In this document: positions 43,720 to 53,457 of the stretch, one piece after another | Numbering within the stretch: position 1 is the first letter of the stretch | Layout of the letters: every line of letters starts with the position of its first letter | Source of the DNA: Methylobacterium gnaphalii | GTDB lineage: Bacteria > Pseudomonadota > Alphaproteobacteria > Rhizobiales > Beijerinckiaceae | NCBI RefSeq assembly: GCF_007992215.1 | Contig: NZ_BJZV01000004.1 | Coordinates: forward strand, 248,001-312,000 | DNA length: 64,000 bases | Direction of reading: 5' to 3' | Made by a program: the position numbers and the translations under genes | The notes under the pieces: model-generated | What the model saw: only the letters and a program-made list of their open reading frames with translations | Told to the model about the DNA's origin: nothing | Databases searched by the model: none

Positions 43720-44415
43720 ATGCCGGAGCTGCAAGACCCCCGCGACCGCCTGATCGTCGCTCTCGACCTCGCCGACGTGGCGGCGGCCGAGGCCCTGGTC
43801 GAGCGCATCGGCGATGCCGCGACCTTCTACAAGATCGGCTACCGGCTCGGTTACGCGGGCGGACTCGACTTCGCCGCGCGCCTGGCCCGGCGCGGGCTCA
43901 AGACCTTCATCGACCTCAAGCTGCACGACATCGGCAATACGGTGGAGGAGGGGGTGCGCTCGCTCTCCGGCCTCGGCGCGACTTTTCTCACGGTGCATGC
44001 CTATCCGCAAACCATGCGCGCCGCCGTCCGGGGGGCCGCCGGCAGCGGGCTCAAGATTCTCGCCGTGACGGTGCTGACCTCCTACGACGAGGCCGATGCG
44101 CGCGAGGCCGGCTACGCCCTGCCGGTAGCCGATCTCGTCGCGCTGCGCGCACGCCAGGCCGCGGAAGCCGGGATCGACGGCATCGTCTGCAGTGCGGCCG
44201 AGGCGGTTTCGGTGCGCGGCGAGATCGGTCCTGACAGACTCATTGTCACGCCGGGCATCCGGCCGGCCGGGGCGAGCCTCGGCGACCAGAAGCGGGTCAT
44301 GACGCCGGGCGAGGCCCGTGCGGCCGGCATCGACCACGTCGTGGTCGGACGGCCCATCACCGGGGCGGACGACCCGCGCGACGTCGCCCAGAGGATCGTC
44401 GCCGAGATGGCGTGA
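43720..44415 (+). CDS. pyrF: Orotidine 5'-phosphate decarboxylase
   Basis: 231 residues. It converts OMP to UMP in pyrimidine synthesis. The catalytic motif [16 protein letters not shown] holds the D-x-K-x-x-D tetrad part, and TPGIRPAG and [13 protein letters not shown] bind phosphate. Full length for the bacterial enzyme. Close behind the glycosylase gene, likely one transcript. Confidence 0.96.
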   Translation: MPELQDPRDRLIVALDLADVAAAEALVERIGDAATFYKIGYRLGYAGGLDFAARLARRGLKTFIDLKLHDIGNTVEEGVRSLSGLGATFLTVHAYPQTMRAAVRGAAGSGLKILAVTVLTSYDEADAREAGYALPVADLVALRARQAAEAGIDGIVCSAAEAVSVRGEIGPDRLIVTPGIRPAGASLGDQKRVMTPGEARAAGIDHVVVGRPITGADDPRDVAQRIVAEMA

Positions 44416-44432
44416 CAGCAGGACTTTCGCGG

Positions 44433-44560
44433 ATGGCGCCCGGCTGCTGGATCGTTCAAGTCGATGCGCGTGATCCCAAGGCCTGAAAGGACCACACCCG
44501 CTACGAACGGCGCCAGTTCCGGCATCGTCATCATCGAGGGCTTCGGAGTGCAGCCCGCGG
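44433..44560 (+). pseudogene. Possible remnant of a DUF1330 gene
   Basis: ATG 44433 opens MAPGCWIVQVDARDPKA and stops at 44486. The beginning resembles G-Y-W-I-x-x-V-D-V-x-D-P, the start of DUF1330 proteins. About 35 bases on, a different frame gives GIVIIEGFGVQ, like the central strand of that family. The internal part is lost. A weak match, presented as tentative. Confidence 0.3.
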
Positions 44561-44573
44561 CGGGCCGGCGGCC

Positions 44574-44927
44574 TCAGATCTCGAAGAAGCGGCTGCGACG
44601 GACCTGAAGCGGCTTGCCAGCATCCGGAGGCGGCTCGGGCGCGGCGGGCGCGACTTCCTTCGGGGGCGCCTGCTTGAGCTTGCCGACCTGTTCTATGAAC
44701 ACGCCGACATACTCGCCACGGCGCCAGGCCACCTTCACCGAGCAGACGAAGTCGCGGCCGAGCACCTTGAACTTGAAATGATCGGGCAGGGCGATCTTGC
44801 TCGGCACGCCGAGCCGTGCGCCGGATTTCGACACGTCCTTGACCGTGCAGGGGATCTCGGTGCCGTCGGCGAGCCGGATCATTGCGATCCAGTTGGTCTC
44901 CCGCCGTTCTTCGTTGCGTGTGATCAT
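44574..44927 (-). CDS. PilZ-domain protein
   Basis: 117 residues. RRETNWIAMIRLADG and CTVKDVSKSGARL give the R-x-x-x-R-like and D/N-x-S-x-x-G motifs of cyclic-di-GMP-binding PilZ domains (residues 5-80), followed by a proline-rich tail. The arginine motif is only approximate (RR-E-T), so ligand binding is uncertain. A single-domain PilZ adaptor. Confidence 0.8.
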   Translation of the reverse strand: MITRNEERRETNWIAMIRLADGTEIPCTVKDVSKSGARLGVPSKIALPDHFKFKVLGRDFVCSVKVAWRRGEYVGVFIEQVGKLKQAPPKEVAPAAPEPPPDAGKPLQVRRSRFFEI

Positions 44928-45078
44928 CGTCGCCCGAAGACGGAGGCAGCCCTGGTTACAAATTACCGTCCCAACCCTAGGAATGCGTAAACGTCAGATT
45001 GTCTTATGCCGTACCGTTTATCTCCGGTTGCGTGAGCTCTGCTCTACGACCCTGTCGTGCAGAAAGGAGGGATGCTTC

Positions 45079-45270
45079 ATGCAACCGGTAAGGTTGCGTC
45101 GACCGGAAGGGCTGGGACCGGAGTTCGACCACGCTCCACAATCTCGCCACCGGGGTGACGACCTGAGGCCGGCCGTCGGCCGATCTATGCTCGCGCACGG
45201 CATGTCGGCTTGCCGCATCGGGCGCGGTGACAAGATGTCATCGCGTAGCCGTAATGAACACGAAGGTTGA
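45079..45270 (+). CDS. Possible small protein with strong ribosome-binding site
   Basis: 63 codons (MQPVRLRRPEGLGPEFDHAP...). AAAGGAGG lies eight bases before the ATG at 45079, better than most genes here, but the product is basic and featureless, so it might be a leader peptide or not a gene. It ends 37 bases before the beta-lactamase-like gene, and the whole 380-base interval from 44928 contains nothing else recognised. Confidence 0.3.
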   Translation: MQPVRLRRPEGLGPEFDHAPQSRHRGDDLRPAVGRSMLAHGMSACRIGRGDKMSSRSRNEHEG

Positions 45271-45307
45271 CGCGCTTCGGCGACAGTCTCGACCGGCAGA
45301 GGAATGC

Positions 45308-47038
45308 GTGATCGGTGACAGGCTCGCATCGCGTCTCGGCGCGATCGTCATGGTCGGGCTCGCGCTCGTGGCACCCGCCGCGGCACGCCCGCGCGTGACC
45401 GAAGCGACCTACGCGGCCGCAGCCGAGGGCCTGATCGAGCCCTACCTGCAATCCGGACTGTTCTCGGGCACGATCCTCGTGGCGAAGGACGGCAAGCCGG
45501 TCTTCCGCCGCGCCTACGGCCTCGCCAACCGCGAGTGGAACGCGGCCAATACCCTCGACACGCATTTCCGCATCGGCTCGCTCACCAAGCCGTTCACGGC
45601 GGCAGCGATCCTGAAGCTCGCGGAGGCCGGCAAGCTGAGGCTCGACGACCGCATCCGCCGTTTCGTGCCGAGCGCGCCGGCCTCCTGGGACCATGTCACC
45701 CTGCGCCACCTGCTCGGACACACCTCAGGGATCATCAACTACACGGCCTTGCCGGACTACTACGCCAAGATCTCCCGCCTCGAACGCTCACCGCAGGAGA
45801 TCATCGCGCTGGTGGAGAGCGAGCCCCTGCTGTTCGAGCCGGGCACGCGGATGGAGTACAGCAACACCGGCTACGTCCTGCTCGGCATGGCGATCGAGGC
45901 GGCGGCCGGCCAGCCCTACGCGCAATATATCCGCGACACCTTCCTCACGCCGCTGGCGCTGAAGGAGACCGGCTACGACGATGTCAGCCTGGTTCTGCCG
46001 CACCGGGCCTCGGGCTACCGCTTCGGCCAGGCGCATTGGCGCAACGCCCCGGCCATGGCCTCCAGCATCGCCTATGCCGCGGGCGGCCTCTATTCGACGG
46101 CCGACGACCTGCTCGCCTGGAGCCGGGCGCTGTTCGGCGGGAAGGTCCTATCGGCGGCCTCGCTCGCCGAGATGACCGACGACGGCGGCCGCGGCTACGG
46201 GCTCGGCTGGTATGTCGGCAAGGCGCATGAGCGCCGGCTCTGGTCGCATGGAGGCGCGGTCTCGGGCTTCCTGTCGATGATCGACCATTATCCCGATGAC
46301 GGGCTCGACGTGATCGTGCTCGCCAACAACGAGAACGCACCGGCGCAGAAGATCGCGCGCGAGCTCTCCGCGCTGTGGCTCGGCGTGCTCGATCCGCCGG
46401 ACTCGATCGTGCTGGAGGATGTGATCCTTGACCGTTACGCCGGCACCTACCGGCTCGGGCCGCGCTTCTTCCTGACCATCACCCGCGAGCGCGGGCGCTT
46501 GCTGTCGAAGGGCACGGGCGAGCCGCCGGTCCTGTTCCTGCCCGAGAGCGACCGCACCTTCGTCTCGCCGGCGATCGATGCCCGCATCACCATCGACACC
46601 GAGCCGGATGGACGCCCGAACGGCCTCATCTTCCACAAGGCGGGGCGCGACCGGATCGCACCGCGGATCGCCCCGGAGGAAGCGGAGCGCATCCTGGCTG
46701 AGCCGCGGCCGCTCCGCCGCGAGGTGGCGGTCGACCGCGCACGGCTGCGCCGGCTGACGGGTCGCTACGAGCTCGGCCCGAGCCAGTTCCTGACTGTCAC
46801 CTCCGAGAACGGACACCTGTACGCTCAAGCCACCGGCCAGCCCCGAAACGAGTTCTTCGCGGAGAGCGAGCGCGCGTTCTTTCTCAAGTCGGCCGATGTC
46901 CAACTGAGCTTCGACCTCGACGGCGTGGGTCGCGCCACCGGCCTCGTCCTGCACCAGAACGGTCTCGACACGCCGGCACCCCGCGTCGAGCTGGATCAGG
47001 CCTCGACCAGGAAGCCTGCCAAGACCCAGGCCCGTTGA
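45308..47038 (+). CDS. Class C beta-lactamase-like serine hydrolase, exported
   Basis: 576 residues from GTG 45308, chosen because AGAGGA precedes it and a signal peptide (MIGDRLASRLGAIVMVGLALVAPAAARP) begins there. Alternative starts exist upstream (45254, 45227). Active-site S91-L-T-K94, Y184-S-N186 and the HGG of WSHGGAVSG (in place of K-T-G). Two similar C-terminal beta domains follow (RYAGTYRLGPRFFLTITRERGRL and RLTGRYELGPSQFLTVTSENGHL), DUF3471-like. Probably a periplasmic D-aminopeptidase or esterase and not an antibiotic-resistance enzyme. Confidence 0.83.
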   Translation: MIGDRLASRLGAIVMVGLALVAPAAARPRVTEATYAAAAEGLIEPYLQSGLFSGTILVAKDGKPVFRRAYGLANREWNAANTLDTHFRIGSLTKPFTAAAILKLAEAGKLRLDDRIRRFVPSAPASWDHVTLRHLLGHTSGIINYTALPDYYAKISRLERSPQEIIALVESEPLLFEPGTRMEYSNTGYVLLGMAIEAAAGQPYAQYIRDTFLTPLALKETGYDDVSLVLPHRASGYRFGQAHWRNAPAMASSIAYAAGGLYSTADDLLAWSRALFGGKVLSAASLAEMTDDGGRGYGLGWYVGKAHERRLWSHGGAVSGFLSMIDHYPDDGLDVIVLANNENAPAQKIARELSALWLGVLDPPDSIVLEDVILDRYAGTYRLGPRFFLTITRERGRLLSKGTGEPPVLFLPESDRTFVSPAIDARITIDTEPDGRPNGLIFHKAGRDRIAPRIAPEEAERILAEPRPLRREVAVDRARLRRLTGRYELGPSQFLTVTSENGHLYAQATGQPRNEFFAESERAFFLKSADVQLSFDLDGVGRATGLVLHQNGLDTPAPRVELDQASTRKPAKTQAR

Positions 47039-47257
47039 GTTTCGAAGCCCGAGGTGTCGCCATCACCCGCGAACGGGCGTAAAAGGCAGTAACGAAAGCG
47101 GTGCTCAAGCAGAGTCGCGCCTCGCGCAAAATCCGTTATCGAGCAATGGCTTGCCGGGAGCCGCGTGGGGTTGGCCTAAAGTCCACCTTGATTTGACGCA
47201 CCGGCTGGCCTTGTCTCCCGCGACAAAGCCGCCAAAGAGCCAAAAGGAGGAACCACC

Positions 47258-48781
47258 ATGAACAAGCCGGAATTCCTGGCCGACGCCAAGACCAAGTCGC
47301 CCTTCTCGGCCCGCTACGACAATTTCATCGGCGGCCAGTGGGTTGCTCCGGTCGCCGGCCGTTACTTCGAGAATACCTCGCCCATCACCGGCAAGGTCAT
47401 CTGCGAGGTTGCCCGCTCCGACGCGCAGGACATCGACAAGGCGCTGGACGCTGCGCATGCCGCCAAGGATGCCTGGGCTCGTACGTCGCCGGCCGAGCGC
47501 GCCCGCATCCTGAACAGGATCGCCGACCGGATGGAGGAGAACCTCGATCTGATCGCGCTGGCCGAGACCTGGGACAACGGCAAGCCGATCCGCGAGACGG
47601 TCAACGCCGACATCCCGCTCGCCATCGACCATTTCCGTTACTTCGCCGGCTGCGTCCGCGCGCAGGAAGGCGCGATCTCCGAGATCGACCACGACACGGT
47701 GGCCTACCACTTCCATGAGCCGCTCGGCGTCGTCGGTCAGATCATCCCGTGGAACTTCCCGATCCTGATGGCCGTGTGGAAGGTGGCCCCGGCGCTGGCC
47801 GCCGGCAACTGCATCGTGCTGAAGCCCGCCGAGCAGACCCCGGCCTCGATCCTGGTCGTGCTGGAGCTGATCGCCGACATCCTGCCGCCGGGCACGCTGA
47901 ACGTCGTCAACGGCTTCGGCCTCGAGGCCGGCAAGCCGCTGGCCTCCTCGCCGCGCATCGCCAAGATCGCCTTCACCGGTGAGACGACCACGGGTCGCCT
48001 CATCATGCAGTACGCCTCGCAGAACCTGATCCCGGTCACCCTGGAGCTGGGCGGCAAGTCGCCGAACATCTTCTTCTCGGACGTGGCCAACGAGGACGAC
48101 GACTTCTTCGATAAGGCTCTCGAGGGCTTCACGATGTTCGCCCTCAACCAGGGCGAGGTCTGCACCTGCCCGAGCCGCGCGCTCGTGCATGAGAAGATCT
48201 ACGACCGCTTCATCGAGCGCGCCATCAAGCGCGTCGAGGCGATCACCCAGGGCTCGCCGCTCGACCCGGCGACTATGATCGGCGCCCAGGCCTCCTCGGA
48301 GCAGCTCGAGAAGATCCTCAGCTACGTCGATATCGGCAAGCAGGAGGGCGCGCAGTGCCTCACGGGTGGTGCCCGCGGCAACCGCGAGGGTGATCTGGCG
48401 GAAGGCTTCTACATGCAGCCGACCGTGTTCAAGGGTCACAACAAGATGCGGATCTTCCAGGAGGAGATCTTCGGCCCGGTTCTCTCCGTCACCACCTTCA
48501 AGGACGACGAAGAGGCGCTCTCGATCGCCAACGACACCCTCTACGGCCTCGGTGCCGGCGTCTGGACCCGCGACGGGACCCGCGCCTACCGCTTCGGCCG
48601 CGCGATCCAGGCCGGCCGCGTCTGGACGAACTGCTACCACGCCTACCCGGCCCACGCGGCCTTCGGCGGCTACAAGCAGTCCGGCATCGGCCGTGAGACG
48701 CACAAGATGATGCTCGACCATTACCAGCAGACCAAGAACATGCTGGTCTCCTACTCCCCGAAGAAGCTCGGCTTCTTCTGA
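47258..48781 (+). CDS. NAD-dependent aldehyde dehydrogenase (AldB/ExaC-like)
   Basis: 507 residues with strong AAAGGAGGA upstream. Motifs: [21 protein letters not shown] (NAD-binding Gly-x-x-x-x-Gly), [12 protein letters not shown] (general-base Glu) and [11 protein letters not shown] (catalytic Cys). Closely resembles acetaldehyde dehydrogenases of alcohol oxidation, which fits a methylotroph or alcohol-using host. It is followed by a terminator and then the DUF779 gene, a very common pairing. Confidence 0.93.
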   Translation: MNKPEFLADAKTKSPFSARYDNFIGGQWVAPVAGRYFENTSPITGKVICEVARSDAQDIDKALDAAHAAKDAWARTSPAERARILNRIADRMEENLDLIALAETWDNGKPIRETVNADIPLAIDHFRYFAGCVRAQEGAISEIDHDTVAYHFHEPLGVVGQIIPWNFPILMAVWKVAPALAAGNCIVLKPAEQTPASILVVLELIADILPPGTLNVVNGFGLEAGKPLASSPRIAKIAFTGETTTGRLIMQYASQNLIPVTLELGGKSPNIFFSDVANEDDDFFDKALEGFTMFALNQGEVCTCPSRALVHEKIYDRFIERAIKRVEAITQGSPLDPATMIGAQASSEQLEKILSYVDIGKQEGAQCLTGGARGNREGDLAEGFYMQPTVFKGHNKMRIFQEEIFGPVLSVTTFKDDEEALSIANDTLYGLGAGVWTRDGTRAYRFGRAIQAGRVWTNCYHAYPAHAAFGGYKQSGIGRETHKMMLDHYQQTKNMLVSYSPKKLGFF

Positions 48782-48807
48782 GGAGGCGTTCCCTCCCGCA
48801 TCTCCGA

Positions 48808-48833
48808 CCCCGGCCGAAAGGCCGGGGTTTTTT
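48808..48833 (+). terminator. Terminator of the aldehyde dehydrogenase gene
   Basis: CCCCGGCC (48808-48815), GAAA loop, GGCCGGGG (48820-48827), TTTTTT. Textbook intrinsic terminator with a GNRA tetraloop. Confidence 0.92.
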
Positions 48834-48943
48834 GTTTGATGCTTCTCTGAGCCCTCTCGAGGGAGGAGAGAGAGGTGGGCGCAGCATGGATTTCCACGCC
48901 CGCTACCTCACATAACCACCGAACAGCTTTGGGAGACGACGCC

Positions 48944-49384
48944 ATGACCGAGCAGGCCGCCATCCAAGCCGACGCCGTCGAGCCGGTGACCGCCGAGCAG
49001 GCCGACAATGCCGGCACCCCGCTGCGCGTCACCGCGACGCCCGCCGCGCTGGAGCTGATCGAGGAGCTCAAGGCCGAATACGGACCGGTGATGTTCCACC
49101 AGTCCGGCGGCTGCTGCGATGGATCCTCGCCGATGTGCTATCCGGTCGGGGACTTCATCACGAGCGACGCCGACGTGCATCTCGGCCAGGTCGCCGGCGC
49201 GGACTTCTTCATCTCGCGTTCGCAATTCGCCGTCTGGCAGCACACCCACATCATCCTCGACGTGGTGCCCGGCCGCGGCGGCATGTTCTCCCTGGAGAAT
49301 GGCCGCGAGAAGCGCTTCCACATCCGCTCGCGCCTGTTCACCCCGGCCGAGAACGAGGCGCTGGCCGGCACCTGCCGGATCTAG
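48944..49384 (+). CDS. DUF779 protein, aldehyde-dehydrogenase partner
   Basis: 146 residues. MFHQSGGCCDGSSPMCYPVGDF is the DUF779 signature with a vicinal cysteine pair and a third cysteine, likely metal-binding or redox-active. DUF779 genes regularly lie beside acetaldehyde dehydrogenase genes, their biochemical role is unknown. ATG 48944 follows the aldehyde dehydrogenase terminator, so it may have its own promoter or arise by readthrough. Confidence 0.9.
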   Translation: MTEQAAIQADAVEPVTAEQADNAGTPLRVTATPAALELIEELKAEYGPVMFHQSGGCCDGSSPMCYPVGDFITSDADVHLGQVAGADFFISRSQFAVWQHTHIILDVVPGRGGMFSLENGREKRFHIRSRLFTPAENEALAGTCRI

Positions 49385-49387
49385 TCG

Positions 49388-52300
49388 TCAGCCCTTCGGC
49401 GTCGGCGTCCCGCTCGCCTCGGCGCGCGAGGCGGTGCCGTCGGACCCGCGTTCGGGCACGGCGGCTTCCGGATAGCGCTTGCGGTATTCCGCGAGGAACG
49501 CGCCGAGCGTCTCCGCCGAGGTGGCGCGGCGGGCCGCATCGCGGAAAGCCGGCGTCCGGGGTGCGTCGCTGCGGGTGAGCAGCGCGAAGGTCCGCGCATC
49601 GGGACCGTCGGCCATCGGGCCGGCGAATTTCGCCTTCAGGCGCTCCAGGCCGAGGCTCTCGCCGGCCAGCCCGTAGGCGATCCCGGCACGGATGACGTCG
49701 GATCGGCCAGCCTCGTCGAGCGGCTTGCGGCCGCGCCAGATGTCGCCGAGGAGCGCCTCGTGCGCCTCGCCGGCCTCGCGCCAGCGACGAGCCGTCCAGA
49801 GGATGTCGGCGCGCAGGCGCTCGGCATCCGGGCCGCTCTCGCCCTCGATCGTCTCCAGGGCGAGGTCGGTTCGCGACAGGTCCGACAGAGCGCGGGCACG
49901 CAGCAGCGCGCGCGCCCGGCGCAGGTCCTCGGAAAGCGACGGAAGATGCGTCTCCTCCAGGACCTTGTAGGCTTCGAGCGGCTTGCCCTCCATCAGACGG
50001 ATCGTAGCGAGCCGCGCGGCGACGCTGGCGCGGGCCGGGCCGGTCAGCCGGTGCGCGACCTGATGATCCAGCAGCTCGTCGGCGGAATCGAGCAGGTCGA
50101 GGGCGACCAGGCGGTCGGCCAGGCGCCGGACGATCTCGTCGGCGCGCCGCCCGATCGGTGCGAATTCCTTGAAATCGAAATAGAGCGCCAGCGCCTCGAC
50201 GCCGCCGAGCGAAGCCGCGCGCTCGCCGAGGAACAGATCCTCGAACAGCACCTGCGCGGCATCCTGCATCGCGCGCGTGGCCGGTGCCTCCGGCGCCAGG
50301 ATATTGGCGCGCCGCGCGGTCACGAAGACCTGCCGCCAGCGCCCGGCTTCCGTATAGAGCCGGCCGAGCATGCCGAGCGTCTCGGCCTCTGTCGCGCCGC
50401 CGTGCCAGGTCAGCGTCAGGGTCTCCAGTCGGTCGATCGCCTCTTCGGTGTCGATCTTGTGCAGCCCCTGCGCCAGCATCGTCGCGCGCAAGGACGCCGC
50501 CGCGGCGACCGGGCGCTGCGCCTTGGCCTCGAGGTTTTCGTAGCTCTCCAGCGCCGCCGCGACACCGCCCTTGGCCTCGTCGATGCGGGCGCGCAGGAGC
50601 GTAGCCCGGTCGCGGGTCAGCGCGTCGGCCCCGAGCGTGGCCGCCCGGATCGTGCGCAGGGCGCCGTCCCAGTCGCCGAGTTCGGCCGAAGCCTCAGAGG
50701 CGTCCGCATAGAACGGCGCCGAAATGTCCTCAGGATAGCGCTCCAGCACTGCCATGCCTGCATTCAGGCTGGCATCGGCCGCGGCCCAGCGGCCCTGCCT
50801 GGCCGCGATCCAGCCGCGCCAGAGCCGCGCCTCGGGATTGCGGGCGAAGCGCCCGGCGGAGAGGATCTTCTCGGCCTCGTCGAGACGACCGATGCGGGCG
50901 GTGACGATGCCGCGCATCAGCGTGGTCTGCGCCTCCGCATCGAGGACCGGATCTTCGGCCGCGGCGACGGTGAGCACGCCGAGCGCCTCGATGTCGAGGC
51001 CATTGGCCATCAGCGCCTTGGCGAGCGCGAGGCGGGCCGCGCTGCGCTCGGCGTTCGAGGCCTCGGCCGCGGCAGCATACTTTTGGCGCAGCATCGCGCC
51101 GATATCGCCGCGCCGCGCCGGCTCCCAGGTTTCGCGCTCGACGACCAAGTCTCCGGCCTCGGCAACGGGCGGCTCGGGGGTACGGGTGATGCCGGACACG
51201 ACCACGCCGTTCTCGCGCTCGATCGAGATCCCGTCGATGTCGGGCCTGACCGCGAGATCGTCGGCATTGGCGAGCACGGCGAGGCCGACCCGGCTCGGCA
51301 GCAGCTCGAAATCGACGAAGCGCTGCGGTTTCGGCACGCCCGCCCGCCGGGCCGGGCCAGCCGTCACCACGGCGACGCGCTCTCCGTCGAGGTCAAGCCA
51401 GGTAACGGAACCGGGATCGGGCAGGGCGACACCGACGGCGACGCGGCCCTTGCCGCCCGATGCGCGTTTGACGACCAGGCTCTCGCTCGGCGCGACGACG
51501 TCGCCGGCTGCGAGTTCCCAGCCATGCGGCTCGCTGATGGGCAGGAGGTCGACGAGGCTGCCCGACGGCATGTTGAAACGCAGCAGGGTGAGGTTGCCCA
51601 CACGCTGCGGTGGGCCCAGCGGCACGAGGCCGGTCGTGCCGGGCGGCGGGATCGCGATGGGCTCGGCGGTCTCGAAGACGAGAGTGGCGATGCCGGCTCG
51701 TTCGAACAGGGCGGCCGGGACGGATTTGGCAAAGGGGAAGACCAAGCCGGAGCCGGCCCGGCGTGGGGGCGGCTCGGTTGCGCGCGTCTCCGGCTTGACG
51801 GCCGGCGCCTTGGCTGCCTCTGCGGCCGGAGCAGCCGCGACGGTTTCGGTCTTCGCCGCGGCAGGTTTGGCGGTGTCGGCGGCCGCGGCCTTCTGGCCCT
51901 CGCTGCCGGCCTCGGCCTTCGCCGCCGCGGGCGGCGTCCACAGGAAGTCGATGACGGCTTCCTCGGCGTCGCGGCCGGTCTCGACCCGGACGCCGGTGGC
52001 GGGGATCGCCGTTAGCCGGGCCCCGGCCCCGTCGTTCTCGACGTGTATGCTGCCGATCTCCGGTTTGAGCCGCCCACGCGCCGCCTGATCGTCGATGCGC
52101 CAGGCGCCGGCGAGCGTCAGGCGCTGGCCGTCCTCGGCCTCCTCGAAGACCGGCTGGGTGTCGCGGGGCAGCCGGAGGCTGATGCGCGTACGGCCGGGTG
52201 CATTCGAGATCTCGGCCGCGACGGGCCTCGGCGGCGGCGGAGGCTTGCTCGCCTTCAGCGCAGCTTCGGCCTCGCGGGCACGGCGGGCGAGTTCGGCGAT

Positions 52301-52744
52301 GGTCTCGGGCGGCAGGGGCGGCGGCAGCCCGGCCCAGCTCTCCGGCAGCAGGTCGACGAAAACCTGCTCGCCGGCCTCCTGGACGTTCACGCGGTAGCCG
52401 CGCTGCAGGGCGAGCCGGAGCGCGGAGCCGTCCGGATCGCGCCGTACGATGCTGACGAAATCCGGCATGCCGGCCGCGATCCGCTCGGAGAAGGCGCCGA
52501 CGGTCTGGCCGAAGTTCAGCGTCAGGATGGTGCCGGCGACGCGTGCCTTGACTGCGACCGGTACATCGAAGGCGAGGACGATACGGCCGTAGCCGCCAGG
52601 CTGGCTGCCCTTGGCCGAGACCAGGCGAGCGGCCTGTGCCGTGACGCCCGGCAGAGCCGCCGCCAGCAGGGACGACAGCGCGACGAGCCGCAGCAGGGCA
52701 CGGGCCCCGCGCGGCCGCCTCTCGCCATCGGCTCGCAACTGCAT
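49388..52744 (-). CDS. Large envelope protein: AMIN-like N-terminus plus TPR-like repeats
   Basis: About 1118 residues from ATG 52744 (a start 18 codons earlier is possible). Signal peptide (LLRLVALSSLLAAALPGVTAQA), then an AMIN-like beta domain (GYGRIVLAFDVPVAVKARVAGTILTLNF...), an alanine/lysine/proline-rich linker (about 270-330), further beta-rich segments, and an alpha-helical solenoid of tetratricopeptide-like repeats from about 560 to 1080. AMIN domains target periplasmic proteins to peptidoglycan-associated machines. Probably an envelope or motility scaffold. No precise function can be given. Confidence 0.75.
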   Translation of the reverse strand: MQLRADGERRPRGARALLRLVALSSLLAAALPGVTAQAARLVSAKGSQPGGYGRIVLAFDVPVAVKARVAGTILTLNFGQTVGAFSERIAAGMPDFVSIVRRDPDGSALRLALQRGYRVNVQEAGEQVFVDLLPESWAGLPPPLPPETIAELARRAREAEAALKASKPPPPPRPVAAEISNAPGRTRISLRLPRDTQPVFEEAEDGQRLTLAGAWRIDDQAARGRLKPEIGSIHVENDGAGARLTAIPATGVRVETGRDAEEAVIDFLWTPPAAAKAEAGSEGQKAAAADTAKPAAAKTETVAAAPAAEAAKAPAVKPETRATEPPPRRAGSGLVFPFAKSVPAALFERAGIATLVFETAEPIAIPPPGTTGLVPLGPPQRVGNLTLLRFNMPSGSLVDLLPISEPHGWELAAGDVVAPSESLVVKRASGGKGRVAVGVALPDPGSVTWLDLDGERVAVVTAGPARRAGVPKPQRFVDFELLPSRVGLAVLANADDLAVRPDIDGISIERENGVVVSGITRTPEPPVAEAGDLVVERETWEPARRGDIGAMLRQKYAAAAEASNAERSAARLALAKALMANGLDIEALGVLTVAAAEDPVLDAEAQTTLMRGIVTARIGRLDEAEKILSAGRFARNPEARLWRGWIAARQGRWAAADASLNAGMAVLERYPEDISAPFYADASEASAELGDWDGALRTIRAATLGADALTRDRATLLRARIDEAKGGVAAALESYENLEAKAQRPVAAAASLRATMLAQGLHKIDTEEAIDRLETLTLTWHGGATEAETLGMLGRLYTEAGRWRQVFVTARRANILAPEAPATRAMQDAAQVLFEDLFLGERAASLGGVEALALYFDFKEFAPIGRRADEIVRRLADRLVALDLLDSADELLDHQVAHRLTGPARASVAARLATIRLMEGKPLEAYKVLEETHLPSLSEDLRRARALLRARALSDLSRTDLALETIEGESGPDAERLRADILWTARRWREAGEAHEALLGDIWRGRKPLDEAGRSDVIRAGIAYGLAGESLGLERLKAKFAGPMADGPDARTFALLTRSDAPRTPAFRDAARRATSAETLGAFLAEYRKRYPEAAVPERGSDGTASRAEASGTPTPKG

Positions 52745-52849
52745 CGCGCCCGCCCGAACTCCCGGCAGACCCGCGACAGGGCCAGCCGTACGCCACATTC
52801 GGGCGGTAGTGTCGCCGAACGGGGTGAATGCGCGCTTAAAGCCTCGCGG

Positions 52850-53350
52850 TCACTGGGCCTTGGTTTCGGGAGGCTTGGCATCCGGCGCCTTGCCGTCGGG
52901 CGCCTTCTCATCCGGCGCCTTGTGAGCGAGGAGGCCTGGGACCGTCGTTCCGCTCTCGCCGAAATGCTCGAAGGCACGCTTGCAGCTCTCGGCAGTGTTC
53001 TTCTTGTAGGCCTCGCTATAGCCCAGCGACTCGGCCATCAGCGGACCCTGCTCGAGATCCTTGATGTCGACGCCCATCGCTGCGATGACCTGTTTGAAGC
53101 GGACGTAATCGGGCTTCGCCTCCGGGCACTCCACATCCACGAAGCGGATCATGCCTGCAAGTTTCGCGGCGCCCTTGCGCTGGCGCTCCACGCGCGGGTC
53201 GCCCTGCGGCCCGGGGGAGGGGGGCGGGGCAACTTGGGCCGGGGTGGCGGGGGCAGAGCCAGGCGCGGCGGTCTCGGCCGCGAGCGGGCCGATCCCGGCT
53301 ATGCCGAAGGCTGCCGCGAGGCACGCGGCGGACAAGGCCTGCTTCATCAT
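52850..53350 (-). CDS. Exported protein with C-terminal KAPDx tandem repeats
   Basis: 166 residues: signal peptide (MMKQALSAACLAAAFGIAGIGPLAAE), proline/alanine-rich linker, a helical domain with two cysteines (FVDVECPEAKPDYVRFKQVI, ESCKRAFEHFG) and a tail of three KAPD[E/G/A] pentapeptides encoded by 15-bp tandem repeats (52853-52921). Same direction as the large AMIN/TPR gene downstream, which it may accompany. No family recognised. Confidence 0.65.
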   Translation of the reverse strand: MMKQALSAACLAAAFGIAGIGPLAAETAAPGSAPATPAQVAPPPSPGPQGDPRVERQRKGAAKLAGMIRFVDVECPEAKPDYVRFKQVIAAMGVDIKDLEQGPLMAESLGYSEAYKKNTAESCKRAFEHFGESGTTVPGLLAHKAPDEKAPDGKAPDAKPPETKAQ

Positions 53351-53457
53351 CTTCCTCCCGAACGGTTTTTGCGCGTCTGTGCTCGCGCGCTGCCCTTCCG
53401 TTGCGGGAGGAGGCTGCCAGGGTCAACCCAGCCCGGGTTGCCTGTCCAGCCCGAGGA

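Noticed and set aside
49760..52015. A 751-codon plus-strand frame opposite the AMIN/TPR gene
   Set aside because: Shadow frame; the minus-strand protein has a signal peptide and repeat structure.
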